DNA from: Methanohalophilus euhalobius | GTDB taxonomy: Archaea > Halobacteriota > Methanosarcinia > Methanosarcinales > Methanosarcinaceae | Length of the DNA: 64,000 bases | Assembly: GCF_900215215.1 (NCBI RefSeq) | Contig: NZ_OBDR01000003.1 | Span: 124,001-188,000 of the forward strand | Direction of reading: 5' to 3' | Part shown: positions 24,973-33,417 of the stretch, piece after piece | How the letters are laid out: every line of letters starts with the position of its first letter | Position numbering within the stretch: position 1 is the first letter of the stretch | Notes under the pieces: generated by a model | Seen by the model: only the letters and a program-made list of their open reading frames with translations | Told to the model about the DNA's origin: nothing | Databases searched by the model: none | Made by a program: the position numbers and the translations under genes

Positions 24973-25393
24973 GTTTTGGGCCCGTGTAAATCCAACAGAG
25001 GATGTCTCAAAGGTATGCGAGGCGCTTACAAGGATTAGTGGTCTTGCACCCCGTTTAGATGATAATATCGCAGTTATAGATTGCAACCATCGTGACCTGC
25101 AAATATTCCACCACCTGCTGCGGGATGAAGCAATCCTCGATACCGCAAGGTCCGTTCTCGAAAAAGGAATACACAGCCCGGAAGAAAAAATAAGTTTCAT
25201 GCTCAATAAACAGGTTGCTTTTGTGGGACGCATCAGTTTTCCTGCAGGAGAAGAAGAGCTAGGGTCGATCCATGTGGAAATTAAATGTAATGAAGGGGAA
25301 CTGGAAGATATAATTAACTGGTTAGCCCCTCCCACAGAAGAAGGAAAACCTGTTTATGAAAAGGAAATGCCCCCATTAAGAGAAGGTGAGTAA
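24959..25393 (+). CDS. UPF0201 family protein, probable RNA-binding
   Basis: 144 residues. FWARVNPTEDVSKVCEALTRI at the start, DCNHRDLQIFHHLLRDEAILDTARSVLEKG in the middle and GSIHVEIKCNEGELEDIINWLAPPT near the end match the archaeal UPF0201 family, a compact alpha/beta fold related to ribosomal protein L5. The function is unknown. It overlaps the genes on both sides, forming a three-gene operon. Confidence 0.85.
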   Translation: MASVKFWARVNPTEDVSKVCEALTRISGLAPRLDDNIAVIDCNHRDLQIFHHLLRDEAILDTARSVLEKGIHSPEEKISFMLNKQVAFVGRISFPAGEEELGSIHVEIKCNEGELEDIINWLAPPTEEGKPVYEKEMPPLREGE

Positions 25394-26174
25394 GTTGCCA
25401 CCGGCAATCGGGTTTTCTGCAAGAGCAAGCGGGGAAATGCCACTTGAATGGGCTTATGAACTGGAAGAGATGGGATATTCAGCAATTGAACTTGTACAGG
25501 AAGGAAAACAGAAAATTACTGCTGAAAACATTGACAGGATACAACAGATAAAGGATACAACAAACCTGACCTTCACAATACACCTGCCGTTTTCTGACAT
25601 AAACCTTGCAACCCTCAATCCCGGTATACACAAAGAAATTATAAGGCAGATGGGACATTGCCTGCACATGGCATCAGGTCTTGCTGAAATCGCAGTAATC
25701 CATCCTGGTTATCTCTCCCCTGAAGGAGCATTATATCCCGAAAAAGCCTGGGACAATACGATAGGATCACTGAAAGAGATAAGCACGATTGCAGAGGATA
25801 AAGGAATTACGATTGCACTGGAGAATATGCCAGATATGCCTCACATATTTGGAAAATATCCTGCTGAAATACTGGAAATAATAGAAAAGGCAGATTCGGA
25901 TAATATAGGCATGACACTGGATATTGGCCATGCCAATACAATGGGCTTGCTTGATGAGTTTCTGGATTCCTGCAGAGAAGTAATGATCCATTCCCACATA
26001 CATGACAACCATGAAAAAAGGGATGAACACCTCCCTCTTGGCAAAGGCTGTATTAATTGGAAAAAAGTATTTGACAGGGTTGACGGTTATGAAGGGTTGT
26101 TTATTACAGAAATGAAAAATCTGCAAAATGGTACAGAATGCATGGAATATTTGAAATCAAATCTTATTCTTTAA
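25386..26174 (+). CDS. sugar phosphate isomerase/epimerase-like TIM-barrel protein
   Basis: 262 residues of the AP-endonuclease-2/xylose-isomerase TIM-barrel family. Possible metal-binding motifs are FTIHLPFSDINLATLNPG near residue 60, AVIHPGYLSPEGALYPEKAWDN, ITIALENMPDMPHIF near 139, MTLDIGHANTMG near 176 and SHIHDNHEKRDEHLPLGKGCINW near 200. The substrate is unknown. The GTG start overlaps the UPF0201 stop, with AGAAGG just upstream. Its last 11 bases overlap the tail of the RHH gene on the other strand. Confidence 0.82.
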   Translation: MSKLPPAIGFSARASGEMPLEWAYELEEMGYSAIELVQEGKQKITAENIDRIQQIKDTTNLTFTIHLPFSDINLATLNPGIHKEIIRQMGHCLHMASGLAEIAVIHPGYLSPEGALYPEKAWDNTIGSLKEISTIAEDKGITIALENMPDMPHIFGKYPAEILEIIEKADSDNIGMTLDIGHANTMGLLDEFLDSCREVMIHSHIHDNHEKRDEHLPLGKGCINWKKVFDRVDGYEGLFITEMKNLQNGTECMEYLKSNLIL

Positions 26175-26334
26175 TTCTTCCGTGCCTTGTGTCCACATCA
26201 TCCATCCTATCCAGTAATTTACGGATTGCAGTCCGAATAGCATCCGACTGACTCACGAATTTCCTATCTACCCCTACATGACAATTAAGATCATCAAGCA
26301 ACTGCTGGGGGATATCCACACTAACCTTGGGCAT
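26164..26334 (-). CDS. ribbon-helix-helix (CopG-type) regulator
   Basis: A 56-residue ORF: MPKVSVDIPQQLLDDLNCHV, then RKFVSQSDAIRTAIRKLLDR, then a charged tail. The N-terminal beta strand (VSVDIP) and two helices are the ribbon-helix-helix DNA-binding fold, which acts as a dimer; archaeal NikR- and CopG-like regulators have this layout, but there is no metal-binding C-terminal domain. AGGAGAGTG lies ahead of the ATG and a TATA element at 26357-26367. It overlaps the isomerase gene tail to tail by 11 bases. Confidence 0.8.
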   Translation of the reverse strand: MPKVSVDIPQQLLDDLNCHVGVDRKFVSQSDAIRTAIRKLLDRMDDVDTRHGRIKE

Positions 26335-26356
26335 AAATCTCACTCTCCTGTGAATT

Positions 26357-26367
26357 TTATATAAGAT
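26357..26367 (-). promoter_or_regulatory. TATA element of the RHH gene
   Basis: Reads TTATATAAAAT on the minus strand, about 25-30 bases from the start codon, implying a very short leader. Confidence 0.5.
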
Positions 26368-26449
26368 AATAACTGATAATACATATAAACAACTCGTTGA
26401 AAACGGGCCTAAGAAAATAAAGTTGGCATACGTTCAATTATGTTTATAG

Positions 26450-26891
26450 AATAAGGGGAGTTCTATTTCAACAACCGGATACAACATATTTTTGGGATTT
26501 TACAAAATAATAAGCTCTATATTGAAACCTATAGAGGAAAAGCCAGACACAAAATACTCTGGTATTGAGTGGGATGTATCACACAAGCGGCTCAAACCTG
26601 GGGAAATATCACAATAACGGGCAATACTAAGCCCGACGCCCGCATAAACATGATCGTGAGATTCAAGGTGGCAGTTGAGGTGCATGATGGCAGGTACAGT
26701 CATGATTTCCGGAAAGTGCAAATTCCAGAAGGCCGAATGAATTTAAAGTCCAAACAAGGCCTGTTAAGAACATGACATTTACCGTTAAAATGTTGATGCC
26801 TTCCCGACAACACAGGGATGCTGAAGAGTCGGTGGCCACATACATAGACACAAATGTGCCTTCCGGCACCTTCAATATATTCTTAGATTAA
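26450..26891 (+). pseudogene. frameshifted remnant of a secreted beta-sandwich protein
   Basis: Three consecutive frames make one protein-like sequence. The first runs from about 26450 to the TAA at 26615-26617 and includes PDTKYSGIEWDVSHKRLKPGE. The next, about 26600-26740, has GNITITGNTKPDARINMIV and VEVHDGRYSHDFRKVQIPEG. The last, to the TAA at 26889-26891, has VKNMTFTVKMLMP and ESVATYIDTNVPSGTFNIFLD. The alternation of strands and NT/NG turns is that of extracellular archaeal domains. At least two frameshifts and loss of the N-terminus make it nonfunctional. The family was not identified. Confidence 0.65.
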
Positions 26892-26910
26892 AATAAGAAA
26901 AGCAAATAGG

Positions 26911-26984
26911 CGGGCCGGAAGGGATTTGAACCCTCGGCCTATGGATTAAGAGTCCATCGCTCTGCCTGACTAAGCTACCGGCCC
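26911..26984 (-). tRNA. tRNA-Lys(CUU)
   Basis: 74 nt. Acceptor stem GGGCCGG/CCGGCCC, D-arm TAGCTTAGTCAGGCAGAGC, anticodon loop CTCTTAA giving CUU, T-arm GAGGGTTCAAATCCCTT. No intron and no encoded CCA. A TATA element lies at 27015-27024. Confidence 0.96.
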
Positions 26985-27014
26985 ATTTGTGCGGCCCTTC
27001 ATAAGCATTACCTG

Positions 27015-27024
27015 AATATATACG
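27015..27024 (-). promoter_or_regulatory. TATA element of tRNA-Lys
   Basis: Reads CGTATATATT on the minus strand about 35 bases before the tRNA 5' end. Confidence 0.5.
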
Positions 27025-27040
27025 TTTCGGCAAAAAGATA

Positions 27041-27656
27041 GGCACTGTTCAGTTAAAAAATAACTAAATGGGGATTCATCCCCCCATTTAAAGGGGATGA
27101 AAATGGAACAGAATGCATAATTAGATTTAGTGCCGGTAGATATTAAATCTTACGTGCAAAGGAAAAGAAGGAATCTAAAAGCCATAGCATTATCCATACT
27201 TGTGTACCAGCAGGGACTTAAGTTTGAGGAAAAACTCAGAACTATTATTATAACGCGGCTATAAATCCCGATTCTAAAAGAATAATCTATGCCAAGATAT
27301 ATCCTACAAGGAACCACTTAACTACGAAATCTTTCTTTAAGGATTTGAAACGAATATATGGAGAAATGCCAAAGAGGGCAGTTGTGGATGGGGGGGCCAC
27401 GGTACACTGTTATGGAGAAACCCGGGATTAAGAGAACTGTAATATCCGGGGGTATCAGAAACTATATCAACCGATGGTTCAAATCTTTTAAAAGCAGGAT
27501 TAAGGTGTTCGATAAATATTTCCCACATAAAGAGGGACTTGTTCAGCATATCAGTAATTGGATCAATATGTTTAATCCTAATTACATCAGAAATCATCAA
27601 AATCTAAATTCATATACGCCGTATCAATGGGAAAGATGTTTTAACTGAACAGTGTC
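27041..27656 (+). mobile_element. degenerate IS with broken DDE transposase
   Basis: Inverted ends GGCACTGTTCAGTTAAAA (27041) and GACACTGTTCAGTTAAAA (inverted, ending 27656) match at 17 of 18 bases. Between them, frames contain pieces of an IS6-like transposase: VKSYVQRKRRNLKAIALS near 27140, RIIYAKIYPTRNHLTTKSFFKDLKRIYGEMPKRAVVDGG near 27270-27400, and INRWFKSFKSRIKVFDKYFPHK with NSYTPYQWERCFN up to 27648. Stops and frameshifts interrupt the gene and the N-terminal part is missing. No 8-bp target duplication is visible. Nothing else is coded between tRNA-Lys and the DtxR gene. Confidence 0.75.
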
Positions 27657-27758
27657 TTTGTGTACAGCCGTTAAATATATATCTATAGATTCTCTACTTC
27701 ACTTTCGCATAACCTAATATAATATGTATTCTAATTTTCCTCTAGCAGTGGGTCATTT

Positions 27759-28448
27759 ATGTATATTGAGAGAACCGAAGAATATCTGGAAACCATACAG
27801 GGTTTGATCACTCGCACCAGTTCCCCGGCCAAGAACAAGGATATAGCAAAGGAACTTGAAATTGCTCCGGCAACAGTTACTGAAATGATACAGCGTCTCT
27901 CGGATGAAGGTCTTGTGACTCATGCTCCTTATCGCGGGGTTGAATTGACCGAATCCGGAATAATACAGGCCAACAATCTCCAGCGAAAACATCTGGTGCT
28001 CAAGAACTTTTTCACCAGGGTACTTGATATAAATGAAGAAGTAGCGGACCAGGAAGCCTGTGCGCTCGAACATGTTATGTCAGATGTTGTACTTGAAAGA
28101 ATGTGCTCTTATCTGGCAGAAAAAGGCCTTTGCGATATTTCTGAAACCACTCTGCCTGCTAAATGTAGTTTGAGCAGGGAACATTATATTTCTCTTGTAG
28201 AAATGAATGAAAAGACTAAAGGAAAAGTGGTAATGGTTGCCCTGCCAAAAGAGACCAAGGATAGGCTCACGTCACTGGGGATGGTCGCAGGAGAGGATAT
28301 TGAAATCAAAAGAAAACAGAAACAGGGATGCATTTCTATAATTACCAAGGGTACTGAAATAGCCCTGGGAAAAGAAGTGGCGGAAAAAATCTTTGTAAAA
28401 CCTGCAGAAAACGACCACAGGCAGCGGAGACGTGGTACTCATTCCTGA
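27759..28448 (+). CDS. DtxR-family metal-dependent regulator with FeoA domain
   Basis: 229 residues. The N-terminal winged helix (YLETIQGLITRTSSPAKNKDIAKELEIAPATVTEMIQRLSDEGLV) is followed by the metal-binding dimerisation domain (RKHLVLKNFF, EACALEHVMSDVVLERM). A C-terminal SH3-like FeoA domain begins near residue 150 (GKVVMVALPKETKDRLTSLGMVAGEDIEI). With Fe(II) or Mn(II) bound it should repress its own operon. It overlaps feoB by 17 bases, so iron sensor and ferrous iron importer are made together; the FeoA domain may also act on FeoB. Confidence 0.92.
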   Translation: MYIERTEEYLETIQGLITRTSSPAKNKDIAKELEIAPATVTEMIQRLSDEGLVTHAPYRGVELTESGIIQANNLQRKHLVLKNFFTRVLDINEEVADQEACALEHVMSDVVLERMCSYLAEKGLCDISETTLPAKCSLSREHYISLVEMNEKTKGKVVMVALPKETKDRLTSLGMVAGEDIEIKRKQKQGCISIITKGTEIALGKEVAEKIFVKPAENDHRQRRRGTHS

Positions 28449-30405
28449 TTCTTGCTGCGGGGCAGCCGAAAAACGCATGCATGACGGCGATCATGACATG
28501 ACAATTGCCTTTGTTGGCAATCCCAGTGTAGGTAAAAGTGCTTTTTTTTCCAGGGTCACCGGTGTGGGTGTCATGGTTTCCAATTATCCGGGAACCACTG
28601 TGGAAATGACACGCGGGACTGTAAAGGTTGGCCAGAAGAAAATAGATATCGTTGATTTGCCGGGTATTTATTCACTGGGTACATCCACAGAGGACGAACG
28701 GGTCTCAAAGGAATACCTGCTGCGTGAATATCCCGATGTGATTGTAAATGTGGTGGATGCCACAAGACTGGAACGTAACCTGTATCTTACCCTCCAGATA
28801 CTGGAACTCGGTGTACCCGTAGTAATTGCCCTAAATCAGCTGGATGCCGCCAGGGAAATGGGTATTGATATTGACGCCCCCAAATTATCCCGGCTACTTG
28901 GTGTGCCGGTTGTACCTACTGTTGCCACCAAGGGAATCGGGCTTGAGGAGGTCCTGAAAGAAGCAGTTGACCCATCCCTTTCACCAGCAGGGCGAATCCG
29001 TGTTCACTATGATAACCATATAACTAACGCTATCAATGACCTTGGTGTGGATTTTCCTGATACTGCCTCTGTAATAAGATTGCGTGCCCTTGAAAATGAC
29101 AGTGATTTTGTACGCATGTGCTGCAGACCCCATGAGGCAGACCTGCTTTTGTCAAAAGCTTCAGAAATGGCTTCAGAGATCGAAGATGCCCACAATATGG
29201 CTATTTCAGATACCATGGCAAGAGACCTCTATGGGGAAGCCGGCCAGATTACAGACTCGGTGCAGTCAATTGTAGAAAAGGACACTTCTCTAAAGCATCG
29301 TATTGATGATATGCTCACATCTGAATATGTGGGTGTCGTGGGTCTTGCAGCAGCCCTTTTACTTACTTTCCTTCTGGTTTTCAGGGTTGGGGGATTCCTG
29401 GAAGAGGGAATCGTCCATCTTTTCGAAACCTACCTCATAGCTCCGGTTGAAGCGGAGCTTGCAGCAAGCAACCCCCTTGTGCGCAATGTGATCATCTATT
29501 CCCTGCTGGGCATAGAGGCTGGATTTGCCATTGCAATTCCCTACATAGGGATTTTTTATATTATACTCTCCATTTTCGAGGATTCGGGATACCTGACCCG
29601 CGCAGCTTTCCTGCTGGATAACCTGACCCACAGGATGGGATTGCATGGTAGGGCAGTGATTCCCCTGGTACTGGGATTGGGTTGTAATGTACCGGCAATC
29701 ATGGCTACCCGTGCATTGAATACATTGAGGGAAAGGCGTATCGCTTCGGTTCTCATATCCCTTATCCCCTGTTCTGCAAGGACTGTTATTATTCTGGGAC
29801 TTGTAGGCACTTTTGTAGGTTATTGGGCTGCAGTATCTATCTATGTGCTGGAAATCTTTATAATTTTCATAACCGGCTGGATATTGGGTAGGGGTCTTCC
29901 CGGGGAGCGGACCGGTTTTATAATGGAGATGGGTCCGTTGAGACATCCTGATGTTGTGTCCACTCTTAAAAAGACCTGGCTTAGGATACGTGAGTTTGTC
30001 TACATCGCTTTTCCTCTGCTGATAGTGGGGAGTGCATTTTTGGGTGGGCTGGATAGCCTGGGTATACTGGATATTTTCGAGAATGCCGTATCTCCTATAT
30101 CTGTGGGGATTCTCGGTCTGCCTGCTTTTGCTGCCACAGCACTTGTATTCGGTATATTGCGCAAGGAAATGGCGCTTGAGGTACTGGCGGTACTTGCGGG
30201 TACTGCTAATTTTGCAACGGTATTGACGCCTCTACAGATGTACGTGTTTGCTGTAATTACAACAATATATATTCCATGTGTTGCAACCATTGCAATACTT
30301 AAACATGAGCTGGGCACAAGGGATACTGTTATGATCTCCACATTTACGATACTCCTTGCATTCACAGTGGGTGCAGTGGTCTACCAAATCGGAATGCTCT
30401 TGTAA
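28432..30405 (+). CDS. feoB: ferrous iron transport protein B
   Basis: 657 residues. The N-terminal G domain has G1 GNPSVGKSAFF, G2 region NYPGTTVEM, G3 DLPGIYSL and G4 NQLD. The membrane part begins near residue 300 and shows the Gate motifs ALLLTFLLVFRVGG and PLVLGLGCNVPAIMATRAL, followed by further helices. FeoB imports Fe(II) across the cytoplasmic membrane. The GTG at 28432 overlaps the regulator gene and has GGAGAC close upstream; an ATG at 28480 is an alternative start. No separate feoA is seen, because the FeoA-type domain is fused to the regulator. Confidence 0.94.
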   Translation: MVLIPDSCCGAAEKRMHDGDHDMTIAFVGNPSVGKSAFFSRVTGVGVMVSNYPGTTVEMTRGTVKVGQKKIDIVDLPGIYSLGTSTEDERVSKEYLLREYPDVIVNVVDATRLERNLYLTLQILELGVPVVIALNQLDAAREMGIDIDAPKLSRLLGVPVVPTVATKGIGLEEVLKEAVDPSLSPAGRIRVHYDNHITNAINDLGVDFPDTASVIRLRALENDSDFVRMCCRPHEADLLLSKASEMASEIEDAHNMAISDTMARDLYGEAGQITDSVQSIVEKDTSLKHRIDDMLTSEYVGVVGLAAALLLTFLLVFRVGGFLEEGIVHLFETYLIAPVEAELAASNPLVRNVIIYSLLGIEAGFAIAIPYIGIFYIILSIFEDSGYLTRAAFLLDNLTHRMGLHGRAVIPLVLGLGCNVPAIMATRALNTLRERRIASVLISLIPCSARTVIILGLVGTFVGYWAAVSIYVLEIFIIFITGWILGRGLPGERTGFIMEMGPLRHPDVVSTLKKTWLRIREFVYIAFPLLIVGSAFLGGLDSLGILDIFENAVSPISVGILGLPAFAATALVFGILRKEMALEVLAVLAGTANFATVLTPLQMYVFAVITTIYIPCVATIAILKHELGTRDTVMISTFTILLAFTVGAVVYQIGMLL

Positions 30406-30456
30406 AATAGGTAAAAATCGGCAGGTTTTTAAAAACAATCAACGGTGTTAACTTTA

Positions 30457-30675
30457 ATGACACGCATCACTGATCCCCGGAAAAGAAATGCAATATCTGT
30501 TTTACAAGATATTTTTGAAATGAACAATATGAGGGAACCTGTGGGAGAAGAGGTAGATTCGTTGCTCGAAACCATAGGCACACATGCCAGTCTTGTAGAG
30601 GGCGATGTTTTATTAAAGGAAGACTTTGGTGATACAGGCCCTTATTCGCCATTGAGAGACAATGAAGGAATGTAA
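30457..30675 (+). CDS. small acidic protein of unknown function
   Basis: 72 residues from the ATG at 30457; an in-frame GTG at 30445 would add four. Helical N-terminal half (RKRNAISVLQDIFEMNN), then acidic VGEEVDSLLETIGTHASLVEGDVLLKEDFGDTG. There are no cysteines, membrane segment or known motif. A TATA-like TTTTTAAAAAC at 30426 lies about 30 bases upstream, suggesting a leaderless mRNA. It lies 51 bases after feoB and converges with the TPD nuclease gene. Confidence 0.55.
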   Translation: MTRITDPRKRNAISVLQDIFEMNNMREPVGEEVDSLLETIGTHASLVEGDVLLKEDFGDTGPYSPLRDNEGM

Positions 30676-30677
30676 TT

Positions 30678-31469
30678 TTACCAGTCAGGCGCGAGATTGA
30701 GTAAATCTACTATATCCCGCAGGATGTCTGGATCAAACTCATCATCTATCCTGTAGTCACTTATTACATGGCCTTCCAGGCTGATCCCATCCACATAACC
30801 GTACCAGTATATCACCATTCCACTGCCATATAATTCTTCATAGTGGAAAAACTGCTTTTTGATATAGGTCTGATGATCGGTTTCGTTACCAAATACGGCT
30901 TTGCTTTCGATCCAGTTTACCTGCTGACCCCGGATCTCAACAGGATCAGGAAGGAAAAAATCAGGTGTCTTTTCTGCACTTTGTTTTCTCAATTCTTCTT
31001 CTGTTAGATATTCGATATTTCTGTATTCAAGCCACTTGGCTACAATCATTTCCCCTAATATTCCTTTCCTGGCCTGAAAAGAGTGGGCTTCAGGTGAAAA
31101 ATAAAGATCTATTTCAAGAGCTTCCTTTATTTCAGATGCAAGCCGGTTGTCTTCTATCTCATCTAGGTGGTTGAATACGTATTTCTTGGACATCCCCATC
31201 TCTTTTAGCAGCGTTGTAGCTATAAGTGTAGGAGGGAATTTGTATTCTTCTGAAAGTTGAATTATACTGCTGCCCCTTTTCCATTTTTTGAGCAGTAAAG
31301 CACTTTTATTCTGTATGATATAGTATTTTTTCTTGACATAATCGATAATTTTCTGGTGCAGGATGGAAGCGATTACGCCTACGGGCTGGCAGTAATCCAG
31401 GGCCAGTTTTTCGAAGTCTGAAGCATTCGTGACGCTTCGGTGTATCTCATTGAATTCAGTTTTGTCCAT
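30678..31469 (-). CDS. TPD-domain nuclease-like protein (CDIN1/C15orf41 homologue)
   Basis: 263 residues. The N-terminal half has helix-turn-helix-like repeats (SIIQLSEEYKFPPTLIATTLLKEMGMS near residue 70). The C-terminal half contains KTPDFFLPDPV near 167, the TPD motif that names the family, and WIESKA near 186. Together these give the D...ExK core of a PD-(D/E)XK nuclease. Human CDIN1, mutated in congenital dyserythropoietic anaemia type I, belongs to this family; the biochemical role is unsettled. The start lies within the end of the HhH glycosylase gene (14-base overlap), supporting a DNA-repair context. Confidence 0.8.
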   Translation of the reverse strand: MDKTEFNEIHRSVTNASDFEKLALDYCQPVGVIASILHQKIIDYVKKKYYIIQNKSALLLKKWKRGSSIIQLSEEYKFPPTLIATTLLKEMGMSKKYVFNHLDEIEDNRLASEIKEALEIDLYFSPEAHSFQARKGILGEMIVAKWLEYRNIEYLTEEELRKQSAEKTPDFFLPDPVEIRGQQVNWIESKAVFGNETDHQTYIKKQFFHYEELYGSGMVIYWYGYVDGISLEGHVISDYRIDDEFDPDILRDIVDLLNLAPDW

Positions 31470-32088
31470 CTTTGTTCCCCTTCAGGAGACATTTGTGGCA
31501 CTGCCTGGTTGCACAGTACCTTTTAGCATACTCCACTATCAGGGCGTGGTATTCCTTATACATATCCACATCTTTTGGAATATTTTTCTCAAATATTTCC
31601 TGCAGTTGGTGGTAATTACCTTCAATTCCGATACATCGCATTATTCTGGTTGTATATGCATCAATTACAAAACAAGGTTTGCCGGCAGCATATAACAGGA
31701 TACTATCTGCAGTTTCAGGTCCGATACCCTTTAATTCAAGTAAACGTCTGCGTAGTTTTTCTGTTGGAAGGGAGAAAAGTACTTCTTCACCGTGATAATG
31801 AAAAAAACTTGATATTCCTTTTAATCTGCTGGCTTTTTGTCTGTAAAATCCGGTACATCTGACATCCTCTTCAAGTTCCTGCAGATCCATCTCTGCCAAT
31901 CTGCCCGCCTCAACCATATTTTTCTGTTTAAGGTTATCGATAGCTTTTTCCACATTCGTCCATTTTGTCTGCTGGGTAAGTATTGCTCCCACGATAACTT
32001 CAAAAGGGGTTTCAGCAGGCCACCACTGCTGTGAACCTAATTCCCGGATAAGTGTGTTATAAACAGATTGCAGCATCTCTGCATGCAT
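31456..32088 (-). CDS. HhH-GPD DNA glycosylase, MagIII-like (monofunctional)
   Basis: 210 residues from the ATG at 32088, 11 bases after the upstream stop; the longer frame would overlap that gene. The helix-hairpin-helix reads LLELKGIGPETADSILLYAAGKPCFVIDAYTTRIM. The catalytic Asp is present (VIDAY), but the lyase Lys of endonuclease III is replaced by Glu (GPETAD). This pattern is seen in MagIII-type 3-methyladenine glycosylases. A C-terminal CATRQCHKC may hold metal. Expected activity is removal of alkylated bases without strand cutting; the substrate is inferred. Confidence 0.78.
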   Translation of the reverse strand: MHAEMLQSVYNTLIRELGSQQWWPAETPFEVIVGAILTQQTKWTNVEKAIDNLKQKNMVEAGRLAEMDLQELEEDVRCTGFYRQKASRLKGISSFFHYHGEEVLFSLPTEKLRRRLLELKGIGPETADSILLYAAGKPCFVIDAYTTRIMRCIGIEGNYHQLQEIFEKNIPKDVDMYKEYHALIVEYAKRYCATRQCHKCLLKGNKDGQN

Positions 32089-32098
32089 ATTATCTGCT

Positions 32099-32479
32099 TT
32101 ATCTGTCGGACCAGAACTCTTCTTCATAATCATCTGGAAGGTCAAGTTCCATTGCTTTATCTATACTTTTCCTCTTTCCTTCTGTGGATATCTCTCTGGT
32201 TTTTTCTTTTGTGGGAGCCTTATCTCTTCCAGGTTGTGGGATTTCTTTTGTGGGTTCTCTGGAATCTACCGGTGGTTCTGTTCTGTCCCTGAGTTTTTCC
32301 TTCACACGTTGAGCATATTCATCCACTACAGATTCGGAACTCCTTCTCATTTTTGTGGTCTGATTATACCCAACGGAACAGTTCTCATCACCGCTACGCC
32401 AATCCACATGGTAGAGGTGACACTTTCTTTTTTTGCACACATGAGTCCTATCAATGGGACAGATTTCCGGTAAAGACAT
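32099..32479 (-). CDS. hypothetical protein with Cys/His N-terminus and charged tail
   Basis: 126 residues from the ATG at 32479, which has AGGAG eight bases upstream; an in-frame GTG at 32488 is less likely. The first 35 residues contain CPIDRTHVCKKRKCHLYHVDW and a further Cys (ENCSVGY), a possible metal-binding module. The rest is rich in Lys, Glu, Pro and Arg and probably disordered. The function is unknown. It heads the glycosylase-TPD nuclease operon. Confidence 0.65.
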   Translation of the reverse strand: MSLPEICPIDRTHVCKKRKCHLYHVDWRSGDENCSVGYNQTTKMRRSSESVVDEYAQRVKEKLRDRTEPPVDSREPTKEIPQPGRDKAPTKEKTREISTEGKRKSIDKAMELDLPDDYEEEFWSDR

Positions 32480-32506
32480 ACTTAACACTCCTCATATAGG
32501 TGAATA

Positions 32507-33355
32507 TTAGAGGCTTTTAAGAGTATCGGCTATCAGGGGGGCTACCGAGATACTGCTCTGTGGTTTTTCAAGGGTATCAGTGGATATAATCTCCTTGACA
32601 CCAGCATTGTAAAGACGCACCACGGCATTGCGTGCAAGTACCGGGTGTATACAGGCAACATATATGTCTGCTGCACCCTGCTCTTTAAGCATACGGATAG
32701 ATTCTGCCATGGTACCACCGGTTGCAATCATGTCGTCCAGCAGTATCAGATCCCTTCCGCTCACATCAATCTCTTTTTCAGCAATCGTTACACTTTCTCC
32801 GCTATGCCTTGTTTTTTCAAGTTGTTCGTAGGGAATGCCTATATCTGCAGATGCACTTTTTGCAAGTTCGAGGGCACCAACATCCGGGGAGATTATGAGT
32901 GGATCTGTCAGGTTCAGAGAACGTATATGATTCCCGATTAAGTGTGAAGCGTCAAGGTCAAAGGAATCGGCATTGAAATGTTCAAGTATGCTTCTCTCAT
33001 GTATGTTTACAGTGAAAACCCTGTCAGCATTAATGGTTCGGCCAATTGCACGCGCACTGACCGGTTCTCCCCGATTGAAAACTTTGTCCTGTCTGGCATA
33101 TCCCATATACGGTATTACAACGTTGATGGTTGGTGCTTCTTCACAAGCATCTATTAATTGTAGCAGGGCTACATAATCACTATCTGTAGGTGTACTCTGT
33201 ATTATAGTAACATCATCGATGCTGTCATCCCTGATGCGGGTATACAGTTCCCCGTCAGGGAATCTTTTATAGTCGCATATTGTGGGAGGCGTATTGAGTT
33301 GCTGTGCCACTTTAGAGGCAAGCAATTGGGAAGCTGGTCCGGCTATTATTTTCAC
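32507..33355 (-). CDS. prs: ribose-phosphate pyrophosphokinase
   Basis: 282 residues, the short archaeal form. Motifs: FPDGELYTRI near residue 27, IPYMGYARQDKVFNRGEPVSARA near 80, the His-containing VNIHERSILEHF near 115 and the PRPP loop DLILLDDMIATGGTM near 197. It makes PRPP from ribose 5-phosphate and ATP for nucleotide, histidine and tryptophan synthesis. A TATA-like CTTATAAGTAA is seen near 33398-33408. Confidence 0.95.
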   Translation of the reverse strand: MKIIAGPASQLLASKVAQQLNTPPTICDYKRFPDGELYTRIRDDSIDDVTIIQSTPTDSDYVALLQLIDACEEAPTINVVIPYMGYARQDKVFNRGEPVSARAIGRTINADRVFTVNIHERSILEHFNADSFDLDASHLIGNHIRSLNLTDPLIISPDVGALELAKSASADIGIPYEQLEKTRHSGESVTIAEKEIDVSGRDLILLDDMIATGGTMAESIRMLKEQGAADIYVACIHPVLARNAVVRLYNAGVKEIISTDTLEKPQSSISVAPLIADTLKSL

Positions 33356-33417
33356 ATCATTCCCTCGCTTTTTTGATAATGGTTATGAATGTATTGGTTA
33401 CTTATAAGAATTGGGTA

